A stretch of 64,000 nt of DNA from Undibacterium pigrum (GTDB taxonomy: Bacteria; Pseudomonadota; Gammaproteobacteria; Burkholderiales; Burkholderiaceae_D), in contig NZ_QJKB01000001.1 of assembly GCF_003201815.1 (NCBI RefSeq), forward strand, positions 186,001 to 250,000, in the 5' to 3' direction. Both the position numbers and the translations under genes were made by a program. This document shows, one piece after another, positions 19,008 through 29,097 of the stretch (its first letter is position 1; the number at the start of each line of letters is the position of its first letter). The notes under the pieces were generated by a model, which saw nothing but the letters and a program-made list of their open reading frames with translations, ran no database searches and had not been told where the DNA came from.

Positions 19008-20315
19008 ATGAATATGTTGCACAATAATTCGCGCAAAAAACCTGCCCCACTGGCTGAGCGCATGCGTCCTGCTACGCTGGAAGATGTCATTGGCCAGCAG
19101 CATATCCTGGGTGAAGGCAAACCTTTGCGCGTGGCTTTTCAGTCTGGCGAACCACATTCCATGATTTTGTGGGGGCCGCCAGGTGTAGGTAAGACCACGC
19201 TGGCGCGTCTGATGGCTGATGCCTTCCATTGCGAATTCATCGCCTTGTCGGCAGTCTTGTCTGGTATCAAGGATATACGCGAAGCAGTAGAGCGCGCGCA
19301 GATATTGCAGGCGACTTCCCATCGCCGTACCATACTGTTTGTTGATGAAGTCCATCGCTTCAATAAGAGCCAGCAAGATGCCTTCTTGCCACATGTGGAA
19401 AGTGGCTTGTTCACTTTCATCGGTGCGACCACAGAGACCCCTTCATTTGAAGTCAATAGCGCCTTGCTGTCACGTGCCTCAGTATATGTATTGAAGTCAC
19501 TGACGGATGAAGACCTGCAAGCCATGGTAGTACGCGCCTGTGAACGTGAACTCGATGGCTTGACGCTGACGCAAGAAGCCATGGCCAGCCTGGTGTCCAG
19601 TGCAGACGGTGATGGCCGCAAACTGCTGAACAATCTAGACATAGTTGCCCATGCAGCAGTCGCCAAGCATCTCGATATGGTAGACCAGGGCTTGCTGGGC
19701 GAATGCCTGGGTGATGCCTTGCGCCGCTTTGATAAAGGCGGTGATGCCTTTTATGACCAGATTTCTGCCCTGCATAAATCGGTGCGCGGCTCCAACCCTG
19801 ATGCAGCCTTGTACTGGCTGGTGCGTATGCTTGACGGCGGTGCCGACCCACGCTACATGGCCAGGCGCATAGTCCGCATGGCCTCAGAAGATATAGGCTT
19901 GGCCGATCCACGCGCCTTGCGCATTTGTCTCGACGCGGCAGAAACCTATGAAAGACTGGGCTCGCCAGAGGGCGAGCTGGCTTTGGCTGAGGCGGTGATT
20001 TATCTCGCCTGCGCTGCCAAATCAAATGCAGTCTATAAAGCCTATAATGCCGTGCGCGCCATGATCGCCAAAGACAAGTCCCGCGTCGTACCAGAACATT
20101 TGCGTAATGCGCCGACCAAGCTTATGAAAGAACTGGGGTATGGTAAATTATATCGCTATGCCCATGATGAGCCAGATGCCTATGCAGCGGGTGAAACCTA
20201 TTTGCCTGAAGGCCTGGAAAATGAATCCTGGTATCACCCTGTATCGCGTGGGCTGGAAATCAAGATAGCAGAAAAACTCGCTTATTTGCGCAGCCTGGAC
20301 GATCAGGCCAAGTAA
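19008..20315 (+). CDS. rarA: Replication-associated recombination protein A (MgsA/RarA AAA+ ATPase)
   Basis: Clamp-loader-related ATPase acting at stalled replication forks. The 435-residue protein has Walker A GPPGVGKT (56-63), Walker B FVDEVHRF (112-119), the sensor block FIGATTETPSFEVN and a C-terminal tetramerisation region with AARRIVRMASED-like wording (MARRIVRMASEDIG). It begins 15 bases after lolA. No promoter is needed if it is read from ftsK or lolA. Confidence 0.96.
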   Translation: MNMLHNNSRKKPAPLAERMRPATLEDVIGQQHILGEGKPLRVAFQSGEPHSMILWGPPGVGKTTLARLMADAFHCEFIALSAVLSGIKDIREAVERAQILQATSHRRTILFVDEVHRFNKSQQDAFLPHVESGLFTFIGATTETPSFEVNSALLSRASVYVLKSLTDEDLQAMVVRACERELDGLTLTQEAMASLVSSADGDGRKLLNNLDIVAHAAVAKHLDMVDQGLLGECLGDALRRFDKGGDAFYDQISALHKSVRGSNPDAALYWLVRMLDGGADPRYMARRIVRMASEDIGLADPRALRICLDAAETYERLGSPEGELALAEAVIYLACAAKSNAVYKAYNAVRAMIAKDKSRVVPEHLRNAPTKLMKELGYGKLYRYAHDEPDAYAAGETYLPEGLENESWYHPVSRGLEIKIAEKLAYLRSLDDQAK

Positions 20316-20318
20316 TTT

Positions 20319-20400
20319 CAGTTTAGTCTGAATTTCAATTGTTTAAGCTTCATTCGTTTAGATTTCATTCGTCTGAGTTTCATACTTTTACATCTCATTG
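20319..20400 (+). repeat. 15-base imperfect tandem repeat in the DUF4139 gene leader
   Basis: Units CAATTGTTTAAGCTT, CATTCGTTTAGATTT, CATTCGTCTGAGTTT and CATACTTTTACATCT (20336-20395) run head to tail. A related 17-base unit precedes them and a five-base partial unit follows. The array ends about 28 bases before the start codon of the next gene. Confidence 0.85.
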
Positions 20401-20428
20401 CAAACCAATAATCATAACAAGGACTTTC

Positions 20429-21874
20429 ATGAATAAAACATTTACCGTCAGCGCAAGCCTGTTGTTATTGTCACTCGCAGGCTCTGTCTATGCACAGACC
20501 GAAGAGCAGCGCAGTACCCTCGCTGACCAGAAGGAAGTGGCGGTCACTATCTACAACGAGAATCTGGCCCTGATCAAAGACCAGCGCAAGCTGCCCTTGA
20601 AACGCGGTGCAAGCGCACTGGCTTTCCGCGATGTCAGTGCCAAGATGCGTGCTGAAACTGCCTTGCTGCGCAGCTTGTCTTCTCCAGGCAGCTTGTCTGT
20701 GGTTGAGCAAAACTTTAATTTTGATTTGCTGACACCGCAAAAACTGCTGGAAAAATATGTGGGCCGCAACGTCAATATCATCCGTACCAACCCGGCGACT
20801 GGCGCAGAAACTACAGAATCAGCCACAGTCTTGTCAGCCAATAATGGCGTCGTATTGAAGATAGGTGACCGCATCGAAACCGGCTTGCCAGGTCGTATCA
20901 TCTATCCGGATGTGCCCGCAAACTTGCGCGACCGTCCTACTCTGGTCATGGCACTTGATAACAACGGCGCCCAGCAACAGGATGTAGAACTCAGTTACTT
21001 GACTGGTGGTTTGTCCTGGAAGGCTGATTATGTCGTCGAATTGAACGCTGCCGATGACAAGCTTGACATCTCAGGCTGGGTCACGCTGGGCAATACCAGC
21101 GGTACGACTTACCGTAATGCAAAGTTGCAACTGGTGGCGGGCGACGTCAATCAGGTGCTGCAAAGAATAGAAGTGACTGGCAGCGCTATAAGAATGGATG
21201 CTCCCAAACCTATGATGGCCAAAAAGGCCATGGCCGAAGAATCTTTGTTTGAGTATCACCTCTACACACTGGACAGGCCAACTACGATTGCAGAGAATCA
21301 GACCAAGCAAGTGGCTTTGCTGACAGCTTCAGGCGTACCTGCGCGTAAAGAGTTGCTATTGGCCGGCAATGATTATTACTACCAAAGCAGTTACGGTGAC
21401 CTTGGCCAAAAAATGAAGATAGGTGTCTTCGTTGAATTTGACAATAAAGAAGCTTCGCAATTAGGTATGCCTTTACCTAAAGGTGTCGTGCGCGTTTACA
21501 AAAAAGACGGCGCAGGCAATGCACAGTTCATTGGTGAAGATAGCGTGGATCACACACCAAAGAATGAAAAAGTCCGCCTTAAACTGGGCGAAGCCTTTGA
21601 TGTGACTGCAGACAAAAAACAGACAGACTTTAAAAAACTCGCAGGTACAGGCAAATACAATTATGTATTTGAGAGCGCCTATGAGCTGGTATTGAAGAAT
21701 GCAAAGAAAGAGGCTGTTGTCGTTACCGTGCAAGAACCCATGCCAGGTGACTGGCAAGTCTTGAACAGCAGCCATCCTTATGCCAAGGGCGCCAGCAATA
21801 CCGCTGTGTGGAAAGTCAGCGTGCCTGCAGAAGGTAATACCAAGCTGACTTATCGTAGTCTGGTCAGGTATTGA
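20429..21874 (+). CDS. Secreted DUF4139-domain protein
   Basis: A 481-residue protein with a signal peptide (likely cleaved after SVYA, residue 22). It resembles the DUF4139 family, a beta-rich fold of unknown function found in exported proteins. Visible phrases are VAVTIYNENLALIKDQRKL near the N-terminus, SYLTGGLSWKADYVVELN in the middle and VQEPMPGDWQVL near the C-terminus. It lacks any catalytic motif I recognise. The ATG at 20429 follows AAGGA and is favoured over an upstream frame that would run through the repeat array. Neighbours (rarA, serS) give no functional clue. Confidence 0.8.
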   Translation: MNKTFTVSASLLLLSLAGSVYAQTEEQRSTLADQKEVAVTIYNENLALIKDQRKLPLKRGASALAFRDVSAKMRAETALLRSLSSPGSLSVVEQNFNFDLLTPQKLLEKYVGRNVNIIRTNPATGAETTESATVLSANNGVVLKIGDRIETGLPGRIIYPDVPANLRDRPTLVMALDNNGAQQQDVELSYLTGGLSWKADYVVELNAADDKLDISGWVTLGNTSGTTYRNAKLQLVAGDVNQVLQRIEVTGSAIRMDAPKPMMAKKAMAEESLFEYHLYTLDRPTTIAENQTKQVALLTASGVPARKELLLAGNDYYYQSSYGDLGQKMKIGVFVEFDNKEASQLGMPLPKGVVRVYKKDGAGNAQFIGEDSVDHTPKNEKVRLKLGEAFDVTADKKQTDFKKLAGTGKYNYVFESAYELVLKNAKKEAVVVTVQEPMPGDWQVLNSSHPYAKGASNTAVWKVSVPAEGNTKLTYRSLVRY

Positions 21875-21949
21875 TGTAAAAACGGCATTTCCTTCTACCT
21901 GAAAATAGGGGAAATGCCCATCCCTTGATACAATAGTCGATTAGCTTAG

Positions 21950-23263
<1,314 letters not shown>

Positions 23264-23280
23264 GTCGTATTCGCTTCAAC

Positions 23281-23315
23281 AAAAAACGCGCTTCAAATGA
23301 GGCGCGTTTTTGTTT
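23281..23315. terminator. Bidirectional terminator between serS and the EAL/GGDEF gene
   Basis: AAAAAACGCGC and GCGCGTTTTTG pair around a TTCAAATGAG loop. The A-run and T-run let it act on both strands, fitting its place between two convergent genes. Confidence 0.9.
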
Positions 23316-23332
23316 GTATGAATCTAAAATCA

Positions 23333-25204
23333 TTAACCAACCAGCAAATCCATTTCAGAGCGACGGTCTACAAACAAGCTGTTGCCATGAATTTTCTTGG
23401 CCTGTTTCTTGGCATCAGATGCAGCGATGGATATCTGGTGATGTGAGTAATAGCGGTTTGCTCTTGATTTCACCACACCCAGGGACAGGCTCACGAGTGG
23501 ATAAAAGACTTTCTTGCCCTGCCTGTCTTCACTGAGGTAGCCGCCTCGATCGCGGTCTTCATTGCTGTAAAAATCGTAGATGGCAGCGGAAAAACTCGCC
23601 AGTATGGCCTGGCAGCGTACTTCCCAGTCTTCGCTGCGGAACAGGATAATGAAATCATCACCACCGATGTGGCCAATAAAATCCAGTTGCGGATCGCAGT
23701 GCTGCTTTAATACATCGCTGGTCATTTGTATGATGTCGTCACCACGTCGGTAGCCATAGACATCATTAAAGGGTTTGAAGTGATCAAGGTCGCAATAGCA
23801 GGCGCAAAAAGACTGCTCTTTTTGCAGCAATACATCAATATGCTCATTGATGGGCACATTGCCCGGCAGTTGCGTCAACGGGTTTGCATAACGCGCCGCA
23901 TTGATTTGCATCTGCGTGATTTCGCGCATCAAGTCAGGGCCACTACCCAGACCTATATAGCGGCCCTGATCAGTAATGATAATGCCGTTGATTAACTGCT
24001 CAGGATTCGCTTCCACAATAATGTGGCTGACATCCTGCATGCTGGTATTTTTATCGACAATAACAGGATGGGCTTCCATGAAGACCGTGCATGGTTTTTT
24101 GCCGTATAACTCGCGTTGATAAGGGCGGGCAAAACGGTCTATCATGTGATAACGGTTGATCAGCCCCACAGGCATGCCATCATCGACCACAGGGATAATT
24201 TGCAGTTTTGGATGTTGCAGGAAGATGTCATCGACCTGGTTGTTCAGCATGCGCGAAGAGATGGTCGGCGGCGTCTTTAAAATCTTTTCTACAGTAGCAG
24301 CCTGCTCAAAACTGCCTGCTGTACGCCGCGCAGCCTGATATTGATTCGGCGTTAAAACCCGCGCCACTTCAGCCGATACTGCACGTGCAGGAGTAGGGTG
24401 GGGGCGTGCAATATGGTAGCCCTGGCCGCAGGCCACACCCAGGTCACGCACAGCTAATAACTCAGCCTGGGTTTCTATACCTTCGGCAACCACTCGTGTG
24501 CCAGATTTTTCAGCGATGCTTTGTATGGAGCGTACAAACTGCGCTTTGACTGGATCATGATCTATGCCCTGGATGAAATGCATATCGATCTTGACATAAT
24601 CAGGCTTTAATTCTGACCACAAACGCAGGCTGGAAAATCCTTCACCCAGATCATCAATCGCAATTTCAAAACCCATCTCACGATAATGAACGACGGCCTC
24701 ACACAACAAGGCGTAATCATGCGTGGGCTGGTATTCAGTCAGTTCTATGATGACGCGCTCGGGATTGATACCCAGCTCATGAATATAATCCAGGGTCTCG
24801 CCGTAACGTACATCTCTTTGTAGCAGGCACTCAGGGCTGACATTTAAAAACAGTTTGCCTGGCAATTTTTGCGCAGCGAATTGTTCCAATACGACACGAC
24901 GGCACAAGTGCTCTACCGTCACTGTCAGATTATTGTCCCATGCCGCTTTGAACAAATTAACGGGGGAATGCAGGGGGCTATCCGATGGTCCGCGTATCAA
25001 GCCCTCATAGCCCAGAATGTCACCATTCTGCATTTGCACGATAGGCTGGAAGCGCGCCGTCAGCAAACGTTGGTCTATGATGCGCTGTAAATGCGTCAGC
25101 ATCAGGGATGCTGATTGCGCACCAAACTGATCAGCATCCTGCCCTGATACCAGATTTTGCTGAGACAGATAATCCATCGTATCCCTCGCTACACTACTTT
25201 CCAT
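23333..25204 (-). CDS. EAL - CBS pair - GGDEF cyclic-di-GMP protein
   Basis: A 623-residue cytoplasmic protein with domains in reversed order. EAL comes first (about 35-285): E67-G-L in place of EAL, N121, E154 and E157, D184-D185, K205, E241 and Q261 are all present, so phosphodiesterase activity is likely. A CBS-domain pair follows (about 305-435), a usual nucleotide-sensing module. The GGDEF-like domain is last, with GGDDF at 514-518; the catalytic glutamate is replaced by aspartate. There are no membrane helices. ATG 25204 is favoured because AGGA lies ten bases upstream; a TTG three codons earlier is too close to it. The organisation resembles FimX/YkuI-like receptors fused to CBS domains. 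Confidence 0.9.
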   Translation of the reverse strand: MESSVARDTMDYLSQQNLVSGQDADQFGAQSASLMLTHLQRIIDQRLLTARFQPIVQMQNGDILGYEGLIRGPSDSPLHSPVNLFKAAWDNNLTVTVEHLCRRVVLEQFAAQKLPGKLFLNVSPECLLQRDVRYGETLDYIHELGINPERVIIELTEYQPTHDYALLCEAVVHYREMGFEIAIDDLGEGFSSLRLWSELKPDYVKIDMHFIQGIDHDPVKAQFVRSIQSIAEKSGTRVVAEGIETQAELLAVRDLGVACGQGYHIARPHPTPARAVSAEVARVLTPNQYQAARRTAGSFEQAATVEKILKTPPTISSRMLNNQVDDIFLQHPKLQIIPVVDDGMPVGLINRYHMIDRFARPYQRELYGKKPCTVFMEAHPVIVDKNTSMQDVSHIIVEANPEQLINGIIITDQGRYIGLGSGPDLMREITQMQINAARYANPLTQLPGNVPINEHIDVLLQKEQSFCACYCDLDHFKPFNDVYGYRRGDDIIQMTSDVLKQHCDPQLDFIGHIGGDDFIILFRSEDWEVRCQAILASFSAAIYDFYSNEDRDRGGYLSEDRQGKKVFYPLVSLSLGVVKSRANRYYSHHQISIAASDAKKQAKKIHGNSLFVDRRSEMDLLVG

Positions 25205-25359
25205 TGAAGCCAATTCCTACTTAAGCATGAAGTGCAAGGACGGACATAAGCCACGGATCTTGCCGCATTGCATCATAATATAGCCTTGCTTTATGACATC
25301 TTCATGTCGTACGATTAGCTTGTCATGTCAATTTTTACAATCAAGCCCAAGTCCCAATT

Positions 25360-25387
25360 TTGATTTAAGCTAGTTCTTTGCTATAAT
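25360..25387 (+). promoter_or_regulatory. Promoter for tRNA-Ser
   Basis: TTGATT (25360-25365) and a perfect TATAAT (25382-25387) are separated by 16 bases; the tRNA begins 33 bases after the -10. Confidence 0.65.
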
Positions 25388-25420
25388 CACAGGCTTCGTT
25401 TATAACGAACAACCTAAGCC

Positions 25421-25510
25421 GGAGAAGTGGCAGAGTGGTTGAATGTACCTGACTCGAAATCAGGCGTAGTAGCAATACTATCGGGGGTTCGAATCCCTCC
25501 TTCTCCGCCA
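25421..25510 (+). tRNA. tRNA-Ser (anticodon CGA)
   Basis: Ninety bases with a seven-base acceptor stem (GGAGAAG pairing with CTTCTCC), anticodon arm CCTGA-CTCGAAA-TCAGG giving anticodon CGA (reads UCG), a long variable arm (GTAGTAGCAATACTATC) typical of class II tRNAs, the T-loop TTCGAAT and an encoded CCA end. Confidence 0.98.
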
Positions 25511-25522
25511 TAATTATTGATT

Positions 25523-25555
25523 AAGCCCTTGATTTTAAAGGGCTTTTTCTTTTTC
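25523..25555 (+). terminator. Rho-independent terminator after tRNA-Ser
   Basis: AAGCCCTT pairs with AAGGGCTT (loop GATTTTA region) and is followed by TTTTTCTTTTTC. Confidence 0.85.
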
Positions 25556-25779
25556 TATTCTCCCCGGTATGTCATTTGGTATGCCATCTTGATGTGGCTT
25601 TAGATGGGCGTGCTTGGACAATGTTTTCTAAGCTCTCAGATTTACTGAATGCTTGTGAAGACACCGACTTCAAATTTGTTAATGCATTTTTCCTGAAGCT
25701 GCATTGTTTTGTTCGGGCCTCGGTTTCGCATTACTCATCAAGTAACTTGGCGCAGATCGCATTTTGGAGCGCTTGGTAG
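25556..25779. other. Gene-free stretch after tRNA-Ser
   Basis: A 67-codon open frame (25576-25779, plus strand) has no recognisable family, no ribosome site and no conserved-looking composition. I see no second copy of the tRNA 3' end that would mark an attachment site. It is probably non-coding, and perhaps part of the decayed insertion that follows. Confidence 0.5.
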
Positions 25780-25789
25780 TTATATTCCC

Positions 25790-26000
25790 CAAGGTGTTCG
25801 TTTGTTGGCTAAATTGACCCTGTCAGTTTGATCCACCTTAGACTTCCTGGCGAAGGCGGCCACCCGGTCATACGGCCCTTCAAATCCCAGTTCGTTCAGA
25901 TCCAGATGAAGTTGTTTTAAGCTTCGTCGCTGCTTGCGATTCTTGCCAGCTTCGGTTTTAAGCCAGCTTGACAGCTGCAATGCATATTTGTCGATGGCAC
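25790..26000 (-). pseudogene. IS21-family IstA transposase fragment
   Basis: The minus frame encodes DKYALQLSSWLKTEAGKNRK, then QRRSLKQLHLDLNELGFEG and YDRVAAFAR. This strongly resembles an internal stretch of IS21-type IstA, where a KQRRTLKQLHADL-like phrase is usual. Only about 65 residues of a protein of roughly 500 remain, with no helix-turn-helix and no DDE residues. It begins in a different frame where the IS3-like fragment stops, so the two were joined by deletion or by one element inserting into another. Confidence 0.75.
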
Positions 26001-26246
26001 TGTCGTTTGTCAGAATATCTCTGCCTTGAGCGAACATAGCCCGCCTGCAGAGCGTGACTTTGCTCGTATTCTCGATACCAGCTCATGAGTGCATTCTTTG
26101 TTGGATAGCCCAATTGCCGAATGGTAGGGCGAATGCGCTTCCCGAGCTTGATATAAAGCTTGATCGCTCGAATGCGGTCTTCGTATGGGTACATGAGCTA
26201 CCTCCAAGTAGTCCAAGTTATTGTCCGCATCCCCGTGGGTCAATTT
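25811..26246. mobile_element. Decayed insertion-sequence mosaic bounded by 10-bp inverted repeats
   Basis: AAATTGACCC at 25811-25820 and its exact inverse GGGTCAATTT at 26237-26246 bracket a 436-bp segment that holds the two transposase fragments of different families. No target duplication was recognised. It may be a remnant, or a small non-autonomous element using another element's transposase. Confidence 0.5.
26000..26194 (-). pseudogene. IS3-family OrfA fragment (N-terminal helix-turn-helix)
   Basis: From ATG 26194 the frame reads MYPYEDRIRAIKLYIKLGKR, then IRQLGYPTKNALMSWYREYE and GYVRSRQRYSD, the N-terminal helix-turn-helix of IS3-group OrfA proteins. Recognisable sequence stops near 26000 after about 63 residues. 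OrfB is absent. AGGTAGC before the ATG may be the original ribosome site. It cannot transpose on its own. Confidence 0.78.
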
Positions 26247-26884
26247 TCAGTGCAATTGAACACAACCGCTTCAGAACCTTCCGCAGAACAGATTTTTCCT
26301 ACTGGATCGACATAGTTTTCATGCTGGCTATTTTAACGTTGCCACTTATTGCGACAGAACCTGCAAACTGCCTCCAGTCTTTGCGCTAAATAAATAATGG
26401 TACGTTTTAATGAGATTGTCATTGCAGGTGGCAGATAAGCAGGCTATTTATTTGCAGGAATCGATGCTTTTAAACGACTGTGAATACTCATACATTCACT
26501 ACGTGGAACTACTTAGCAGGTACTTTTGCTTGTACAAATAACATACAATTGCACGACATTTGACAGAAATTAGTTTTGACCCCTCTTCGTATAATCGCTA
26601 CTTGAAATAGTACGCATGTGTTGAGCATTTTTATGATTCAGCAGATGGGTACTCGATAAGCGTATCAAAGTGTTTTTCTTTACAGCGGCTTGTATGTAAT
26701 TGCCCTGTCAAGATCGCAGTACATTATTTTGTACTGAGAAAAAATTAAAAAAATTGAACTTGTCTGGATGCGCTGCATCCAAAATGCCCTTTTGGGGAAT
26801 CTGTATATCGCTGATGTTTATGGCGATTGAGCAGCTTTAATGTGGCCATGATCCTGGCGCAATTTTTTGAATCGAAATTTTTTA
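26247..26884. other. AT-rich gene-free region before wzm
   Basis: About 640 bases of AT-rich sequence with no open frame that looks coding on either strand. It must hold the promoter of the polysaccharide operon, but several AT-rich candidates compete and I cannot choose one. Its base composition and the adjacent transposase debris suggest the island boundary lies here. Confidence 0.5.
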
Positions 26885-27712
26885 ATGAATCCTCACGCAG
26901 TACCGTCTATCACTCCCTATAGCTTGCTCGTTTCATTGAAGCAGCATCGCAGACTCATACTCAGTTTGATACAGCGAGAGGTGCTAATCCGTTATCAGGG
27001 TTCCTTGCTTGGTTTATTGTGGTCCTTCTTTAATCCAGTGCTGATGCTGGCGGTGTATACCTTTGTGTTTAGTGTGGTGTTCAAGGCGCGCTGGGCAGGT
27101 GGATCTGATTCCAAGACTGAATTTGCACTGGTCTTGTTTGCAGGGCTGATGGTGTTTGGCTTGTTTTCGGAATGTGTCAACCGTGCGCCATCGCTGGTGG
27201 TCAGCAACGTTAACTACGTCAAGAAAGTTATTTTTCCTTTGGAAATTTTGCCTGTAGTTGCCATGGGAGCTGCCTGCTTTCATCTGCTGATCAGCCTCAC
27301 AGTGTGGCTGATTTTTTATTCCATATTTTTTGGTGTGCCACCAGCGACGATATTTTATCTGCCTGCAGTCTTATTGCCTCTGGTGTTGTTAAGCCTGGGG
27401 TTGAGCTGGTTGCTGGCTTCGCTTGGTGTTTTTATTCGCGACATCCATCAGGTGGTTGGTGTCGCTATCTCGGTGCTGACATTTTTGTCGCCGGTGTTTT
27501 ATCCCATTGTCGCCTTGCCTGAAGATTTTCGGGCAGTAGTGCAGGTCAGCCCTTTGACACAGGTTATAGAACAAAGTCGCGATGCCATGATCTGGGGTAA
27601 ACATCTGGATTGGCAAAGCTGGTTGATTTATTGCATGGTTTCTGGCGTGATCGCCTGGTTGGGATTTGCCTGGTTTCAAAAAACGCGCAAGGGGTTTGCT
27701 GATGTCCTCTAA
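26885..27712 (+). CDS. wzm: Polysaccharide ABC exporter, permease (Wzm type)
   Basis: A 276-residue ABC-2 type membrane protein with about six helices. LIQREVLIRYQGSLLGLLW near the N-terminus and FLSPVFYPIVALPEDFR in the C-terminal half are hallmarks of Wzm/TagG/RfbA permeases, which move undecaprenyl-linked glycans across the inner membrane. The ATG at 26885 is the only sensible start; an upstream TTG (26867) adds six residues. Its end overlaps the Wzt gene by eleven bases, showing coupled synthesis of the two transporter halves. Confidence 0.94.
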   Translation: MNPHAVPSITPYSLLVSLKQHRRLILSLIQREVLIRYQGSLLGLLWSFFNPVLMLAVYTFVFSVVFKARWAGGSDSKTEFALVLFAGLMVFGLFSECVNRAPSLVVSNVNYVKKVIFPLEILPVVAMGAACFHLLISLTVWLIFYSIFFGVPPATIFYLPAVLLPLVLLSLGLSWLLASLGVFIRDIHQVVGVAISVLTFLSPVFYPIVALPEDFRAVVQVSPLTQVIEQSRDAMIWGKHLDWQSWLIYCMVSGVIAWLGFAWFQKTRKGFADVL

Positions 27713-29051
27713 ATTTGCCATCAAGGTCGAGCAACTGAGCAAGTGCTACCACCTTTACGACAAGCCGCAGGACAGGCTCAAGCAAATGCTGCTGTCACGT
27801 GCCAAAACTTATTATCGTGAATTCTGGGCCTTGCGTGATGTGTCTTTCGAGATCGCGCCAGGTGAAACAGTGGGCATCATAGGGCGTAATGGCAGCGGCA
27901 AGTCCAGTCTCTTGCAAATGATATGCGGCACTTTATCTCCTACGGCGGGCATAGTTACCACACATGGCCGGGTTGCAGCTTTGCTGGAATTGGGGGCTGG
28001 ATTCAATACCGAATTTACCGGGCGCGAAAATGTCTTGCTCAACGCCGCCATTCTGGGTTTCCCACAAGAGCAGATGCTGGGCCGCATGGATGAAATACTG
28101 GCGTTTTCCGAGCTGGGTGATTTCCTGGACCAGCCTGTCAAGACTTATTCCAGTGGCATGTATGCCCGCCTGGCATTTTCGATTGCCATTCATGTCGATC
28201 CTGAAATACTGATCGTTGATGAAGCCCTGGCGGTAGGTGATGCCCGCTTTGTTGCCAAGTGTATGCGTCGTATCAAGGATATACAAAAAACCGGTGCCAG
28301 TATTTTGTTTGTCAGCCATGACGTCAGCTCGGTACGCACCTTGTGCGATCGCGCTATCTGGCTGGACAAGGGCCGTATGCTGGAACAGGGCGATGTTTTT
28401 CCTGTGACCGGGCGGTATATGGAAATGATGTTTCAGGACGATGATGCCGCAGCTGTTGAAGATGAAAAAGTACAACCTGTAGCCAGCGTATCCATGTCTG
28501 GCGCAGATTTACCTGGCATCAGCGAGAGCTTAAATAATGCAGAGGAGGTAGCTCTTGATAGCAGGCCAACTACGCATTGGGGATCGCACAAGGGCCTGAT
28601 ACTTTCTGCATCTGTACTTGACGCGAATGGCGTACGCAGGGATGTGCATGAGTGGGGTAGCGAACTGGATGTCAGGATCAGTTTGCGCATCCCGGCGAGC
28701 ATATCGCGCGAACATTTAAGTATTGCCGTGTCCATCAAGGATTTAAAAGGCAGCGACCTCATCGTTTCGACTACACATGATTTTGTAGCGAAGCGTTTGC
28801 CAGATGCCGAGCAATTTGAAGTCAGCTTCAAGCTGAGCAACCCCCTGGTCACAGGTAAATATCTGTTGGTGGCAGCGGTAGAAAATCGCCTGCACCGGGA
28901 TATTCATTATTACGAATACATAGAAGGTGCGCATTATTTCTCATCGCTTGCAGACCAGCGTTTTTTTGGTTTATTCCAGCCGCCGATAGCACAAGAGGTA
29001 GTGGTGCCAGTGACGCAAGTGACCAATGCCAGGCAGGTGCTGGCAGCGTAA
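27702..29051 (+). CDS. wzt: Polysaccharide ABC exporter, ATPase with C-terminal cargo-recognition-type domain (Wzt type)
   Basis: A 449-residue protein. The ATPase part (1 to about 250) has Walker A GRNGSGKS (61-68), signature YSSGMYARLAFSIA (149-162) and Walker B ILIVDEAL (169-176). A linker leads to a beta-rich C-terminal domain (about 285-449; WGSHKGLILSASVLDANG, DLKGSDLIVSTT, LVTGKYLLVAAV), as in Wzt proteins that read a modified chain end before export. In E. coli O8/O9a this domain binds the capped terminus; by analogy this system should need a cap, and the next gene encodes a methyltransferase. It overlaps wzm by eleven bases. Confidence 0.94.
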   Translation: MSSKFAIKVEQLSKCYHLYDKPQDRLKQMLLSRAKTYYREFWALRDVSFEIAPGETVGIIGRNGSGKSSLLQMICGTLSPTAGIVTTHGRVAALLELGAGFNTEFTGRENVLLNAAILGFPQEQMLGRMDEILAFSELGDFLDQPVKTYSSGMYARLAFSIAIHVDPEILIVDEALAVGDARFVAKCMRRIKDIQKTGASILFVSHDVSSVRTLCDRAIWLDKGRMLEQGDVFPVTGRYMEMMFQDDDAAAVEDEKVQPVASVSMSGADLPGISESLNNAEEVALDSRPTTHWGSHKGLILSASVLDANGVRRDVHEWGSELDVRISLRIPASISREHLSIAVSIKDLKGSDLIVSTTHDFVAKRLPDAEQFEVSFKLSNPLVTGKYLLVAAVENRLHRDIHYYEYIEGAHYFSSLADQRFFGLFQPPIAQEVVVPVTQVTNARQVLAA

Positions 29052-29097
29052 CTGAAGTAAAAAATAGTAGTACACATAAGTGATAGACAGTAAAAAC

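Noticed and set aside
21884-21918. GGCATTTCC ... GGAAATGCC inverted repeat after the DUF4139 gene, considered as its terminator.
   Set aside because: No T-run on the plus strand; a T-run exists only in the opposite orientation, where no gene ends.
25576-25779. A 67-codon frame after tRNA-Ser, considered as a phage- or island-related small protein.
   Set aside because: No conserved features, no ribosome site, and no integrase or attachment-site repeat nearby.
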